Source of the DNA: Microbacterium mitrae
GTDB taxonomy: Bacteria > Actinomycetota > Actinomycetes > Actinomycetales > Microbacteriaceae
Direction of reading: 5' to 3'
Length of the DNA: 64,000 bases
NCBI RefSeq assembly: GCF_008017445.1
Contig: NZ_VRSW01000001.1
Coordinates: 620,001 to 684,000 of the forward strand
This document shows positions 17,010 through 25,446 of this stretch, in pieces. Within the stretch, counting starts at the first letter, position 1; each line of letters starts with the position of its first letter. The notes under the pieces are model-generated. The model made no database searches. It worked only from the letters and a program-made list of their open reading frames with translations, and had not been told where the DNA came from. Made by a program: the position numbers and the translations under genes.

Positions 17010-17588
17010 CTAGTTTTGCGCGATCCAGAGCCACGCCACGGCCGCGACCGGCAGCACAATAGCGATCGCGATGACGGCGGGAAACGCCAGCAGCTCCCCC
17101 GAGCGAACGGAACCAAGGCTCAGCTTGCGAGCACGCGCCGGCGTCACCGCTTCGCGGATGATCTGCACCGTGACCCCGTGTCGCACGAGTTCTGCCCCGA
17201 TTCCCGCGTCGCGCGGCGATACCGCCACCGTGGTTCCGTTGCGCAGGCGCAACACCAGCCGCGGCGATGCGCCAGATGCGGAGCGTGATGGCATCAGAAT
17301 GTCGTGAAAAAGAACGGCGTGGTCAAGGTCGCCGACGGCGATCATTCGTCGCGGAGCGAGTACGTAGCGAATGATGACGGCATCGTTGGAGATCGTCACC
17401 TCGCCGCGGTGGATCGCGGTGATGCTCACAATGAGACGGAACACCACACAGACGAGCAAGAGCACGGCGACGATCGGGGTCATCGCGGTGCCCGCGCTCT
17501 GGTCAAACGTGGCCATGAGCCACAACGCTGATGCGGCCGTTAGGCCCGCCAGCCCTGCCAGGGCGATGCGCGTTGGTACGACCCTCAT
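17010..17588 (-). CDS. membrane protein with a central PH-like soluble domain, unknown
   Basis: The 192-residue protein has two helices at about 7-28 and 38-58, a soluble beta-rich stretch (65-150, GEVTISNDAVIIRYVLAPRR ...) and a C-terminal helix at about 168-190. The layout resembles small bacterial PH-domain (bPH2-like) membrane proteins common in Actinobacteria, whose role is unknown. Start ATG 17588 has GGAGGA nearby on its 5' side. It converges on the acyltransferase gene, which ends 68 bases away. Confidence 0.65.
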   Translation of the reverse strand: MRVVPTRIALAGLAGLTAASALWLMATFDQSAGTAMTPIVAVLLLVCVVFRLIVSITAIHRGEVTISNDAVIIRYVLAPRRMIAVGDLDHAVLFHDILMPSRSASGASPRLVLRLRNGTTVAVSPRDAGIGAELVRHGVTVQIIREAVTPARARKLSLGSVRSGELLAFPAVIAIAIVLPVAAVAWLWIAQN

Positions 17589-17720
17589 GATCCTCCTCCC
17601 TGCGTTTTCGAGCGACCGGCGGAGGCGCCCCTCCCACAGTATCCACGGCTCGGGCCCCGGCGCGCGCCCCAAACCGCGGCCCGCGTGGCGCGAATTGTGT
17701 CAATACGGCAGGGTGGAGGT

Positions 17721-18671
17721 ATGTCAACATCTCCGATGATGCGCACGTCAACGCAGCGAACCCTCGGCGGCCCCGAGGTTCTCGAGATCGTAGAGGTGCA
17801 GCGGCCAGAACCGCGGACCAACGAGGTGCTGGTGCGCGTTCATGCCGCGGGACTGAACCCCACCGACTTCAAGCACCGTGCGGCAAAGCGATTTATCGAG
17901 GATCCGCCATTCACGCTCGGGTGGGACGTCTCGGGGGTCGTAGAAAAGGTCGGTATCGGGGTGGCGCGGTTTGCGCCGGGCGATGAGGTGTTTGGCATGT
18001 TGCCGTACCCGTTTGGGCACGGGTCGCACGCTGAATTTGTGGCGGCACCGGCTCGTCTGTTCACGAAGAAACCGACGAGCGTCGATCATGTGCAAGCCGG
18101 GGCGCTCCCCCTGGTATCGTTGACCGCTTGGCAGGCCCTCGTGGAGAACGCGAACCTGCAGCCAGGGCAGCGCGTGCTGGTGCACGCCGCGGCCGGCGGC
18201 GTCGGGCACATCGCCGTGCAGATCGCGAAAGCGCGCGGCGCCTACGTGATCGGAACGGCCAGTGCTGGCAAGCATGAATTCTTGCGCGAGTTGGGCGCTG
18301 ATGAGGCCATCGACTACCACGCCGAAGACTTCGCCGAGGTCGCGAAAGACATCGATGTCGTGCTTGACACCATCGGCGGCGAGACTCAAATGCGGTCGCT
18401 TCGCACGCTCCGCCCCGGCGGCATCGTCGTCTCGATCGTGCCCATGGGTTCCGATGACTTCTATCGCGAGGCGGAGGCACTCGGCGTGCGAGCGGTACGC
18501 ATGTTGGTCGATGCCTCACGCTCGCAGTTGGCCTCGATCGCCGAGCTTGTTGACGCCGGATCGGTGCGCGCGCGCATCGCCGCAACCTTTCCGTTGGCGG
18601 AGATTGCCGCCGCTCACGCCCTCGGTGAAACCGGTCGCACGGCAGGCAAGATCGTCATCACGATGGTTTAG
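17721..18671 (+). CDS. NADP-dependent quinone/zinc-type alcohol dehydrogenase family oxidoreductase
   Basis: About 316 residues of the medium-chain dehydrogenase/reductase superfamily. The N-terminal catalytic domain has GWDVSGVVEKVG near 70, and the Rossmann domain contains HAAAGGVGHIAVQIAKARGA, the nucleotide-binding AAxxGVG pattern of quinone reductases. Zinc ligands are absent, so it is a QOR/Zta1-type NADPH reductase. I start at ATG 17721 behind GGTGGAGGT. The C-terminal end overlaps the 3' end of the convergent membrane-protein gene by four bases. Confidence 0.88.
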   Translation: MSTSPMMRTSTQRTLGGPEVLEIVEVQRPEPRTNEVLVRVHAAGLNPTDFKHRAAKRFIEDPPFTLGWDVSGVVEKVGIGVARFAPGDEVFGMLPYPFGHGSHAEFVAAPARLFTKKPTSVDHVQAGALPLVSLTAWQALVENANLQPGQRVLVHAAAGGVGHIAVQIAKARGAYVIGTASAGKHEFLRELGADEAIDYHAEDFAEVAKDIDVVLDTIGGETQMRSLRTLRPGGIVVSIVPMGSDDFYREAEALGVRAVRMLVDASRSQLASIAELVDAGSVRARIAATFPLAEIAAAHALGETGRTAGKIVITMV

Positions 18672-19156
18672 GTTCGAGCTCTGTCGGGGCGTTCGGTTCG
18701 AAGCGTTTCCGCTTCGAACCTGTTGCGCGTTCCGTGCAGCAGGGGGATAGCAGCCCACCCCGAAACCACCGCCACGAAAAATCCAACCGTGCCGAACAGC
18801 ATGAATTCGCTCCCCATCGCTCGGTTATTGATATCGCTGACGATGCCAACGGTGAGGAAGAGCAGAAACACCCCCACGGCCGCGCCGTAGCATGTTCCGC
18901 TCACCCAGACCCGAGGTTCCGGCCTCGATCGATCGGTGATCAGCGCCGTGAGCACGCCGCCAACGAGCCCGGCAGCGGCGGTCACGATGCCGACGCCAGC
19001 TCCAGCACCAACGGTTTGAGCGAAGGCACTCCACCCGCCAAAATTTCTAAAGTCAGGGTTGCCAAGCAGGTATAGCAGCAACCCCAGGGTGGTTCCGATC
19101 ATTGCGCCGACCGGGATCGCCCAGGTGAGGGCGAACCGGTAGCGGGCGAAGAACAT
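18668..19156 (-). CDS. four-helix membrane protein, unknown
   Basis: The 162-residue protein shows hydrophobic helices at about 8-32, 45-70, 84-106 and 116-140 with many small residues, then a basic C-terminal tail. I recognise no family. It stands alone and ends head-on against the oxidoreductase gene with a four-base overlap. No ribosome site is obvious at ATG 19156 beyond GGTATG context. Confidence 0.6.
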   Translation of the reverse strand: MFFARYRFALTWAIPVGAMIGTTLGLLLYLLGNPDFRNFGGWSAFAQTVGAGAGVGIVTAAAGLVGGVLTALITDRSRPEPRVWVSGTCYGAAVGVFLLFLTVGIVSDINNRAMGSEFMLFGTVGFFVAVVSGWAAIPLLHGTRNRFEAETLRTERPDRART

Positions 19157-19276
19157 ACCGCCACACTAGCGGGCGGTCATCGTTGCTCGCCACCCGCCGC
19201 AGTGGGTGCCGATCGTGCTGAGACGAACGCGCGGCCGGCTACGGCGCTGTCGGCTTCCGCGCAACCGTTTACCGGC

Positions 19277-19711
19277 CTACTTCGTCAGATCCTGCGCGAG
19301 CATGACGAGAATGCCGCTTGGCCCGTTGATATAGGTGAGCTTGTAGACGTTCTGATAGTTCGCGACGCCCCGCAACGGGTAGCATCCGTGCCGCGCGGCG
19401 ACCGCGAGCGACGCCTCAATATCGCCAACCGAGAATGCGACACGGTGCATGCCGATCTCGTTGGGCTTGGTCGGTTCGGTGTCAATCGCGGCCGGATGGA
19501 GGTACTCGAAGAGCTCGATCTGTCCCTGCCCATCAGGCGTCTGCAACACGGCAATCTTGGCGTGGTTGCCGTCGAGACCGACCGCCGTGTCGGCCCACTC
19601 CCCGCTCACCGTGTCGCGTCCGAGAAGGCTGAGGCCCAGGTCGGTGAAGAACGCGATTGTCGCCTCGATATCGCGCACCGCGATTCCCGCGTTCTCAAGT
19701 TTGATCGCCAT
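19277..19711 (-). CDS. VOC (glyoxalase/bleomycin-resistance fold) family protein
   Basis: The 144-residue protein has two beta-alpha-beta-beta-beta halves: MAIKLENAGIAVRDIEATIAFFTDLG opens the first and MHRVAFSVGDIEASLAVAARHG the second. Candidate metal ligands are E (IELFEYLH) and H in GMHRVAF. Members include glyoxalase I, methylmalonyl-CoA epimerase and resistance proteins; the substrate cannot be told. Start ATG 19711 is chosen because the family motif begins there; upstream frame is unrelated. Monocistronic. Confidence 0.8.
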   Translation of the reverse strand: MAIKLENAGIAVRDIEATIAFFTDLGLSLLGRDTVSGEWADTAVGLDGNHAKIAVLQTPDGQGQIELFEYLHPAAIDTEPTKPNEIGMHRVAFSVGDIEASLAVAARHGCYPLRGVANYQNVYKLTYINGPSGILVMLAQDLTK

Positions 19712-19845
19712 GCAACAACGGTACGCTGTGGGCGCCACGCGCACGCCGCGCGGCGCCCACAGAACGGCAACACGGTTCCGCTACTCCCCCGCTTCGCGCG
19801 CTCACGTGCCAGACTTGGCGCGACGTTTCGCTTTTGGAGGTCTTT

Positions 19846-20292
19846 GTGACTGATCAACCTGCCGACTCGGCGCAGCCGGCAACTCGTGAGCCCAGCGCGG
19901 ACACTCTCGCCGAGCTTCACCGCCTCAACGATGTCTGCCGGGCTGAGCCGGGCAACATCGATGCGCAGATCGCGTTGTGGCAGGCTGTGGCGCGCCTCAA
20001 GATGTGGGTGTGCATCAACCGCGGAACCGCTGAGGCGCCCCGCCCGTACATGATTTCTGGCGAGCGCGGACCCATTCTGTGCATCTTCAGCAACGGTGAG
20101 CAGGCCACCGAAACGGCTCACAGCAGTGGGCTGGTGCCGGCGACGGAACCAGTGCCGCTGTTTGCCGTGCCGCTGCCGGAGGCGTTGGATTGGGCGATGT
20201 CGTTCGGCGAGTACGGTGTTGTCGGGGTCACGATCGACTACCCCCGCATTGGTGCCTGGTCGCCGCTGCCTAACCTCGCGCAACTGAAATAG
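19846..20292 (+). CDS. SseB-like domain protein, unknown
   Basis: The 148-residue soluble protein starts at GTG 19846 behind a textbook GGAGGT. The core (about 40-148) reads like a small SseB-type fold: ALWQAVARLKMWVCINRGT, then PYMISGERGPILCIFSNGEQA, PLFAVPLPEALDWAM and the closing DYPRIGAWSPLPNLAQL. SseB-like proteins are widespread in Actinobacteria with no assigned function. The assignment rests on pattern only. Confidence 0.55.
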   Translation: MTDQPADSAQPATREPSADTLAELHRLNDVCRAEPGNIDAQIALWQAVARLKMWVCINRGTAEAPRPYMISGERGPILCIFSNGEQATETAHSSGLVPATEPVPLFAVPLPEALDWAMSFGEYGVVGVTIDYPRIGAWSPLPNLAQLK

Positions 20293-20333
20293 GCGCGGCG
20301 ATGCGGCTCACGCAGGCGAAGCGATGCTCGCCG

Positions 20334-20867
20334 CTAATCGGTGAGCATCGGGATGCCCGTAAACGCGGGCACCGGATCGGAGCGTAGGCGCCCGTAGGTA
20401 TCGACGTCGATGCGTTCGCCATCGATCAAGAATTTGCCGCGCTCGGTCCCCTCCTTCACGAACCCAGCGCGTCGGGCCACACCCCCGGACGCCTGATTGT
20501 TGACGCGGTGCCCTAGTTCGAGGCGTTCCAGCGCGCGCTCGGTGAGCGCCCAGTGCGCGACAGTCGCTGCCGCGCGCGCTGTCCATCCTCGGCCGCGCGC
20601 ACTGGCTGTCATCCAGTACCAGAACCAACCCGAACGATTCGTTTCGTCAACGCTGACCCCGACGAGTCCCACCAAGTCATTCTCGACGACGACGGCCCAG
20701 GCCTCGTGCGGCGGCACAACCAGCCGATCAACGTACTGCTGGGCCTCCTCCTCGGAGGTAACTTGCCCCTGTCGTTCCATATCAGGATTCGAGGTGAAGG
20801 CCGAAAGCACCGCGGGCGCGTCGGTGCGCGTCAGTCGCCGGAGGTGTACCGAAGGTTGCGTTGTCAC
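20334..20867 (-). CDS. GNAT acetyltransferase, RimJ/RimL type
   Basis: The 177-residue protein matches the GNAT fold used by RimJ/RimL and related N-acetyltransferases: LRRLTRTDAPAVLSAFTSNP at the start, an acceptor strand WFWYWMTASARGRGWTARAA with the acetyl-CoA R-G-x-G region, and the C-terminal LELGHRVNNQASGGVARRAGF typical of the family. It acetylates an amine using acetyl-CoA in the cytoplasm; the acceptor may be a protein N-terminus, an antibiotic or a small molecule. It is followed downstream-in-sequence by the P-loop kinase gene, ten bases apart, in the same direction. Confidence 0.85.
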   Translation of the reverse strand: MTTQPSVHLRRLTRTDAPAVLSAFTSNPDMERQGQVTSEEEAQQYVDRLVVPPHEAWAVVVENDLVGLVGVSVDETNRSGWFWYWMTASARGRGWTARAAATVAHWALTERALERLELGHRVNNQASGGVARRAGFVKEGTERGKFLIDGERIDVDTYGRLRSDPVPAFTGIPMLTD

Positions 20868-20876
20868 CCCGCCAGA

Positions 20877-21428
20877 CTACGTGGCGTTGCGGGAGGGCCG
20901 AGCCGAACTGTCGTTGCTGAGGTGCCTGATGATCGCGTCGGCGATGCCATCGGGTGAGGATGCCGCCGCGTCGATCGTGAGCACAGTATCGGGCCAGTCT
21001 TCGTAGGTGGCGCGGCGTCTGTTCACCGCCTCCCAGCTGGGCTCTGAGACGTGGCTGAAGCCCCGGTCGCGGTTGACGAGTCGGCGCTCATGGGCGTCAA
21101 GGTCGGCGATGTTCAAGGACACGAACACCAGTTCTGCGCCGGTCGCTTGCGCCGCCCGTTGCCACGTCTCGCGGGCGGGCGCGCTGTCGTTGACCGCGTC
21201 GACAACGACGCCGAGTCTTTGGCGCAGGTTGAGTTCGGCCATCGCGCGAACGGCCTCGTAGGCGGCTATCCCGACCGGCTCACCGGGCGGGAGGCCACAT
21301 GAGAGCAGGGCATCCTCGACTGGATCGACCGAGAGGTGCACGAGTCCCAGACGCGACGCGAGGAGTTCGGCGGCGGTGGTCTTGCCAACGCCAGGCAACC
21401 CGGATATTACGACAAGCTGACCAGTCAT
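20877..21428 (-). CDS. small P-loop kinase-like ATPase
   Basis: The 183-residue protein begins MTGQLVVISGLPGVGKTTAA, a Walker A loop at about 10-17, and has the compact layout of nucleoside/antibiotic kinases (chloramphenicol phosphotransferase, zeta-toxin-like and gluconate kinase relatives), with DAVNDSAPARETW in the middle and a lid-like RRLVNRDRGFSHV. It probably phosphorylates a small substrate; which one is unknown. It lies ten bases from the RimJ-like acetyltransferase and is probably co-transcribed with it. No antitoxin-like partner is adjacent, so a toxin role has no support. Confidence 0.75.
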   Translation of the reverse strand: MTGQLVVISGLPGVGKTTAAELLASRLGLVHLSVDPVEDALLSCGLPPGEPVGIAAYEAVRAMAELNLRQRLGVVVDAVNDSAPARETWQRAAQATGAELVFVSLNIADLDAHERRLVNRDRGFSHVSEPSWEAVNRRRATYEDWPDTVLTIDAAASSPDGIADAIIRHLSNDSSARPSRNAT

Positions 21429-21464
21429 GTGTCTCTTCGCATCGCGTTCGAGGCATCAGTGAGC

Positions 21465-22007
21465 TTAGCGACGGTCATGCCGTAACCAGTCCATTCGGGT
21501 CAACGCGTACTGCGCGTAGGTCGACGGTGATCCCGCGAAGACGGCAGCCTCACCCTCCCCCGTATACGTCATGCCCAATCGCTGCAGAATACGAACCGAT
21601 GCCGCGTTCGCGTGCAGTGCCTCTGCCCAAATGGATGACAGCCCCACTTGCTCGAAGCCGTACGCCAGCCCTGCCAGCGCAGCCGCGGTTCCGAGCCTCT
21701 GCCCCCAACGAGTTGACGGGCCGATCACGAATCCCAGCTCGCGCGTGCTCGCGGTGTCGCCGTGTAGGTCGACGTAACCCACGATGTCGTCGCCGAGCAC
21801 GGCGGCGAGGCGCAGAAGGTCCGGGGGCGGGCTCGTGATCTGCGCCCGCCACCACGGAACCAGAAAGTGACTGCTTGACTGCGTGGTCCAGTCGGCGTGG
21901 TCGCAGAAGGTCGCATCGGTTGCCCACGACGCAAAGGTCGCGGCGTCATCGAGCACCATCGGGCGCAGCACGATTTTGTGTGCGGCGAACTTCGCGAGGG
22001 GTTGCAT
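21465..22007 (-). CDS. GNAT acetyltransferase
   Basis: About 180 residues with the RimJ/RimL-type pattern: KIVLRPMVLDDAATFASWATD at the N-terminus, ELGFVIGPSTRWGQRLGTAAALAG containing the acetyl-CoA loop (R-W-G-Q-R-L-G), and IWAEALHANAASVRILQRLGM at the C-terminal helix. The frame continues seven codons upstream to 22028; I prefer the ATG at 22007, but this is open. Acceptor unknown. The gene follows its neighbours in direction and is one of five GNAT-like genes within about 6.3 kb. Confidence 0.82.
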   Translation of the reverse strand: MQPLAKFAAHKIVLRPMVLDDAATFASWATDATFCDHADWTTQSSSHFLVPWWRAQITSPPPDLLRLAAVLGDDIVGYVDLHGDTASTRELGFVIGPSTRWGQRLGTAAALAGLAYGFEQVGLSSIWAEALHANAASVRILQRLGMTYTGEGEAAVFAGSPSTYAQYALTRMDWLRHDRR

Positions 22008-22097
22008 CACCAACGACGGTAGCACCACGCTCAGCCCCGGGGCGACCCTCGCATCAGCGGTGCGCCGCCACCAGCGGCGACGCCAGCACCCATGCTG

Positions 22098-22508
22098 CTA
22101 ACGGGAGGCTGCGGCGCCCCAAAATGCGTCCTCCGCGGGAGGATCCTCGGAATACAGGTGCACCTCGGCGATCTTTCCGTCGCGAATGGTCAACAGATCG
22201 ACGCCCGCCATGTCCATGACAGCGCCGTCACGCTCGCCCGTGAAGCGCACCGGCACGGCGACAGACTCGCCGTTCGTCATCATCGCTCCCGACACCGTCA
22301 AGGCAAACGTGCCGCGGCTGACCTGCATCATGCCTCCGATAACGGCGCCAACAGCCTCGATGCCAGTGTGGACACCCGAGAACTGGTTGTCTCCGGGCTG
22401 ATGCCACGCGACGCTCGGGCTGAGAAGGCCCATCGCAGTGGCGACATCACCCGCGCCCAGGGCATCGAAGTACGCGGTTGCGACGGTCTTAGGGTTTTGA
22501 TTGGTCAT
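22098..22508 (-). CDS. SnoaL/NTF2-like cyclase-fold protein
   Basis: The 136-residue protein matches the SnoaL-like NTF2 fold: KTVATAYFDALGAGDVATAM helix, SPSVAWHQPGDNQFSGVHTG, and the strands VDLLTIRDGKIAEVHLYSED. Such proteins are polyketide cyclases, isomerases or ligand-binding proteins. Start ATG 22508 has GAGGAGCG upstream. It is divergent from the HxlR-type regulator, and the inverted repeat between them suggests that the regulator controls both genes. Confidence 0.8.
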   Translation of the reverse strand: MTNQNPKTVATAYFDALGAGDVATAMGLLSPSVAWHQPGDNQFSGVHTGIEAVGAVIGGMMQVSRGTFALTVSGAMMTNGESVAVPVRFTGERDGAVMDMAGVDLLTIRDGKIAEVHLYSEDPPAEDAFWGAAASR

Positions 22509-22572
22509 GTTCTCGCTCCTCGGTGAATGCGTTGCGACGGATGGTGCCGCGTTGCATTTCCATAGTGACAAA

Positions 22573-22588
22573 AGGTAACCTGTTACCT
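22573..22588. promoter_or_regulatory. operator candidate between the SnoaL-like and HxlR genes
   Basis: AGGTAAC and GTTACCT are perfect 7-bp inverted arms separated by CT; a further GTAAC follows at about 22593. The site lies in the divergent promoter region 22509-22609. HxlR-type regulators bind such palindromes near their own start. Confidence 0.7.
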
Positions 22589-22609
22589 CAACGTAACTGG
22601 GGTAGACAC

Positions 22610-22990
22610 ATGACTCGTCCGGAGTGGAACGTGATGCTGGCGTCGTGCCCGTCGCGCACGTCGCTTGCTCGCATCGCCAACAAATGGACGGCGATGATCG
22701 TGATCGCGCTCGAAGGCAAGCGCTTGCGTTTCGGTGAGATCCGCGTGGCGGTCGACGGCATTAGCGGCAAGGTACTGTCGGAGACGCTGCGACAGTTAGA
22801 ACGCGACGGAATCGTCGCGCGCACCGCCTACGATGAGATGCCACCGCGCGTTGAGTACGAACTCACGCCGCTCGGAACCACGCTGTACGAGCCGCTGTCA
22901 GCGCTCGGTCGATGGGCCGAGCAACACATAGAGGCGGTCGAAGACGCGCGATTCGCCTACGACGTCCGCGAGCACTCGGCCGTCCTTTAG
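22610..22990 (+). CDS. HxlR-type winged-helix transcription regulator
   Basis: The 126-residue protein is of the MarR/HxlR superfamily: CPSRTSLARIANKWTAMIVI places the conserved Cys and the first helix, GKRLRFGEIRVAVDGISGKVLSETLRQLERDGIVAR is the winged helix-turn-helix, and PRVEYELTPLGTTL the wing. The N-terminal cysteine fits redox or electrophile sensing known for several HxlR proteins. Start ATG 22610 is preferred since the family begins there. It probably represses the divergent SnoaL-like gene and itself through the AGGTAAC palindrome. Confidence 0.88.
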   Translation: MTRPEWNVMLASCPSRTSLARIANKWTAMIVIALEGKRLRFGEIRVAVDGISGKVLSETLRQLERDGIVARTAYDEMPPRVEYELTPLGTTLYEPLSALGRWAEQHIEAVEDARFAYDVREHSAVL

Positions 22991-23012
22991 CTCCGTCGGG
23001 TGGCTGCCGCAC

Positions 23013-23594
23013 TCACCACGCCCGGCCCCGCAGGTGGATATCACCTTCGGGCCAGTCTTCGAGATTGCGGTCAATAGGCAGGATGAGCAGTGGTTGCCCG
23101 GGCGGGTCGGCAACCGGGTGTCCGGTGCGGTCAAGCGAACACTCAACGGCGGAGATTCGACTCCAGCCGCATGACACATAGAACGGAACCACGGACTCGC
23201 GGCACCCCAAGTAGCCAAAGTCGATGCCGCCAGCGGCGTTCATGCACTCCGCCGCGCGCGTCATCAGGCGCTCGCCCAAACCCGCGCCGTGTGCATCGTC
23301 GGAGATCAGCACGCCACCGACACCCGCAATGACGACGTCGTGCCCCGCGACGCTGATGGCGCGTCTCGCCCAGCCGACATGCCCCATGACCGCGCCCACT
23401 TGGTTCCGGGCAATGATGTGGTGGTCGTGTGGCGCGTACCCATACGGCTGATTCGGGTTCCACGCGCCGAAATCATCGAGGTACTCGGCGTCAAACAGGT
23501 CGCGGAGCGCAGTGAGCTGACCCGCGGTCAGCGCAGCGTGCGCGATCACGTCGATTTCGATCCCGAGCGTATTGTGCCGTGACCCTGCCCCCAT
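23013..23594 (-). CDS. GNAT acetyltransferase resembling aminoglycoside 2'-N-acetyltransferases
   Basis: The 193-residue protein has the AAC(2')-like layout: a leading ALTAGQLTALRDLFDAEY helix, HHIIARNQVGAVMGHVGWARR, VIAGVGGVLISDDAHGAGLG with the acetyl-CoA loop, YLGCRESVVPFYVSCGW, and a C-terminal LPIDRNLEDWPEGDIHLRGR resembling the ends of mycobacterial AAC(2') enzymes. This order is from memory and the similarity is structural rather than close. It may acetylate aminoglycosides or an unknown amine. The ribosome site is weak at ATG 23594. It converges on the HxlR gene. Confidence 0.7.
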   Translation of the reverse strand: MGAGSRHNTLGIEIDVIAHAALTAGQLTALRDLFDAEYLDDFGAWNPNQPYGYAPHDHHIIARNQVGAVMGHVGWARRAISVAGHDVVIAGVGGVLISDDAHGAGLGERLMTRAAECMNAAGGIDFGYLGCRESVVPFYVSCGWSRISAVECSLDRTGHPVADPPGQPLLILPIDRNLEDWPEGDIHLRGRAW

Positions 23595-23616
23595 GGTTCC
23601 ACGCTATCGAACGGCG

Positions 23617-23784
23617 TCAGGCGTCTCGTTGCGGGTCGATCGGAACGCTGGCGCGATCGATCGAGAAAAGGTCGGGTTGAGCGCGCTCAAAAGCACTTTC
23701 GAGAGCGTCGGCGCCGTGGGTCATAACCAGATCTGCTTGGAAGGCGTCGAGTACCCGATCGATTACGTCGTGAGGTTGGATCAT
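23617..23784 (-). CDS. possible 55-residue protein, unknown
   Basis: A clean frame from ATG 23784 to TGA 23617 begins MIQPHDVIDRVLDAFQADLV and ends DPQRDA. It is predicted helical, acidic and soluble and uses codons like its neighbours. It lies in a gap between two leftward genes with no other coding candidate. No clear ribosome site precedes it, so it is a candidate only. I recognise no family. Confidence 0.35.
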   Translation of the reverse strand: MIQPHDVIDRVLDAFQADLVMTHGADALESAFERAQPDLFSIDRASVPIDPQRDA

Positions 23785-23807
23785 ACGTGATCTGTAGCGG
23801 CCGGTCG

Positions 23808-24377
23808 CTATCGGACAGTGCCAAGGCTATCGCCGGCGGAATCCGCCGCGGCCTGTTCGATGAGACGAATGCCATGCGCTTTCGTCTTCGCCAACCATTC
23901 TTCGTTACGCGACGAGTCTGGGGCGTAGCGCAGCTCGAAATACGCCTTCCAGGCGGAGCGGATGCGAGCGACATTCCCGTCATTGCCCGCCGCGAGCCAG
24001 TCCAGCGCGGCCCATCCGTGCGCGCCGATATCGGGGCTGAAGTGGTCGGGGTCTTCCAGCGGAACCACGGCACCCGTCGAACGCGCCCATCCGAGCACCG
24101 CATAGGACAACGGATAGAAGTCGATGGATCGGTCACCATCGGACCCCACCAGCACGCCATCGACAAATCCCCTCTCGATGCCGAAGCGAAGTGCGCGCCC
24201 ATTGCTGTGGAGCCTCAGAGCCCAGACATCCATCTGCTCCGGGCCCCAAAAGTCACTGACTTCCCACCCGACCCCGAGTAACCCGCGAACGAATGTCGAC
24301 AAGCCCGCGTCTCGAGCGCGCAAATGATCGATGAACCGGGGAAGGTTCGTGAGATCGAGGGGCTCTTGAGCAACCAT
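23808..24377 (-). CDS. unknown soluble protein, 189 residues
   Basis: The protein has no signal peptide or membrane helix. It starts MVAQEPLDLTNLPRFIDHLR and continues with GWEVSDFWGPEQMDVWALRL and RSIDFYPLSYAVLGWARSTG, rich in Trp. I recognise no family. It lies upstream (in transcription order) of the 55-residue candidate and just downstream of the 301-residue helical protein, all leftward. Function is not inferable. Confidence 0.55.
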   Translation of the reverse strand: MVAQEPLDLTNLPRFIDHLRARDAGLSTFVRGLLGVGWEVSDFWGPEQMDVWALRLHSNGRALRFGIERGFVDGVLVGSDGDRSIDFYPLSYAVLGWARSTGAVVPLEDPDHFSPDIGAHGWAALDWLAAGNDGNVARIRSAWKAYFELRYAPDSSRNEEWLAKTKAHGIRLIEQAAADSAGDSLGTVR

Positions 24378-24438
24378 GGCTACAACTCTAAGGGCCGAGT
24401 GCTCGGCGGATTTGGGTCAGTGTCAGACGATACGCGCC

Positions 24439-25344
24439 TTAGCGCGTGGGTCTGGAACCAGCGGCGAGTGTGTCTACGGCCCACTTGCTCACGTTCTTCT
24501 GAGGCGATGTGCTCAAGCGCTCGACCACCTCACGGTGCGAGGCGAGAACTTCGGCTGGCGTCACCTGCAGTGCTTCGAGAAAAAGACGGTGGAGGCTCAC
24601 GCTCGCAGCGTTGGCCTGGTCGTCTTGCAGCCCCTTCATCACGGCAGCGACAACCTGGTCGCGTTGCACGAGTCCCTCCTCGACCAGAGTCTTGACGATC
24701 GCGGGGTACCCACGGGTTCGAGACTCCTCCTTGGTGTGCATCCAAAATTTGGTCACTCGCACCAGCCCTGTGCACTCCATGGCGATGAGCAACTGTTGAC
24801 GAAGCTCATCGTCGCCGCGGTACATCGCAAGCGTTGGTTCCATCCGCTCATGAAAGTCTGGGCCATCGCCAGACCGCCCTGTGGTCAGACGGAAGACCGT
24901 CGCGACGGCGTAACGATGCGTCGTGGGCCGCGGCATGCTGAGGCGAGCGCGCAGCGCTTCTCCCGAGGCATGGTTGCTGTCTTCGATCAGGTCGCTTGGC
25001 AGCTTGGTGGCGAGGAACTCCTCCACCATCCCGGCCAGCCATGAGGGGTTCCTATCCGCCAGCGCATCGGCGTAATCGTCAAACATCCAGGCCGCCGACT
25101 TGATGATTCTGCGAGTTGCACTGGTGTCGTCGTCAACGAGCGAAAGAGCCATGTCGGCTAGCGACAGTGCATTGCTGTACTTGGCGTAGCTCGGCAGCCC
25201 TCGATAGATGTCCGTGCGCAACCCTTTTAACGGACGAACCAGCCCTGCGCGTTCCGCTTCTGGTACCCCCTGGAGCAGCGCGAAGGTGTCCTCGAACGCG
25301 GCAGCGCGAATGGCAGATTCGAGTTTGCTGAAGTCGACGGGCAT
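24439..25344 (-). CDS. unknown all-helical protein, possibly HEAT-like (DUF6493-like N-terminus)
   Basis: The 301-residue protein is predicted almost entirely helical: MPVDFSKLESAIRAAAFEDT, LVRPLKGLRTDIYRGL, SATRRIIKSAAWMFDDYADAL, GYPAIVKTLVEEGLVQRDQVVAAVMKGLQ. The middle block PTTHRYAVATVFRLTTGRSG separates two helical halves. This looks like an alpha-solenoid. It recalls the N-terminal part of the much longer DUF6493 proteins, but the match is from memory and the rest of such a protein is missing. No partner is apparent. Confidence 0.5.
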   Translation of the reverse strand: MPVDFSKLESAIRAAAFEDTFALLQGVPEAERAGLVRPLKGLRTDIYRGLPSYAKYSNALSLADMALSLVDDDTSATRRIIKSAAWMFDDYADALADRNPSWLAGMVEEFLATKLPSDLIEDSNHASGEALRARLSMPRPTTHRYAVATVFRLTTGRSGDGPDFHERMEPTLAMYRGDDELRQQLLIAMECTGLVRVTKFWMHTKEESRTRGYPAIVKTLVEEGLVQRDQVVAAVMKGLQDDQANAASVSLHRLFLEALQVTPAEVLASHREVVERLSTSPQKNVSKWAVDTLAAGSRPTR

Positions 25345-25446
25345 GGTAGAAATCCAATCTCACAGAGCGCGAAACCCTGTCTAGGGCACCATGCTACGGG
25401 TGATCTGTGCGCTGGCACGACCGCGTGGAGCGGGCGTGGAGCCGCC

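Noticed and set aside
20877..21428. Zeta-type toxin
   Set aside because: The P-loop fits, but there is no epsilon-like antitoxin next to it and the layout fits ordinary small-molecule kinases as well.
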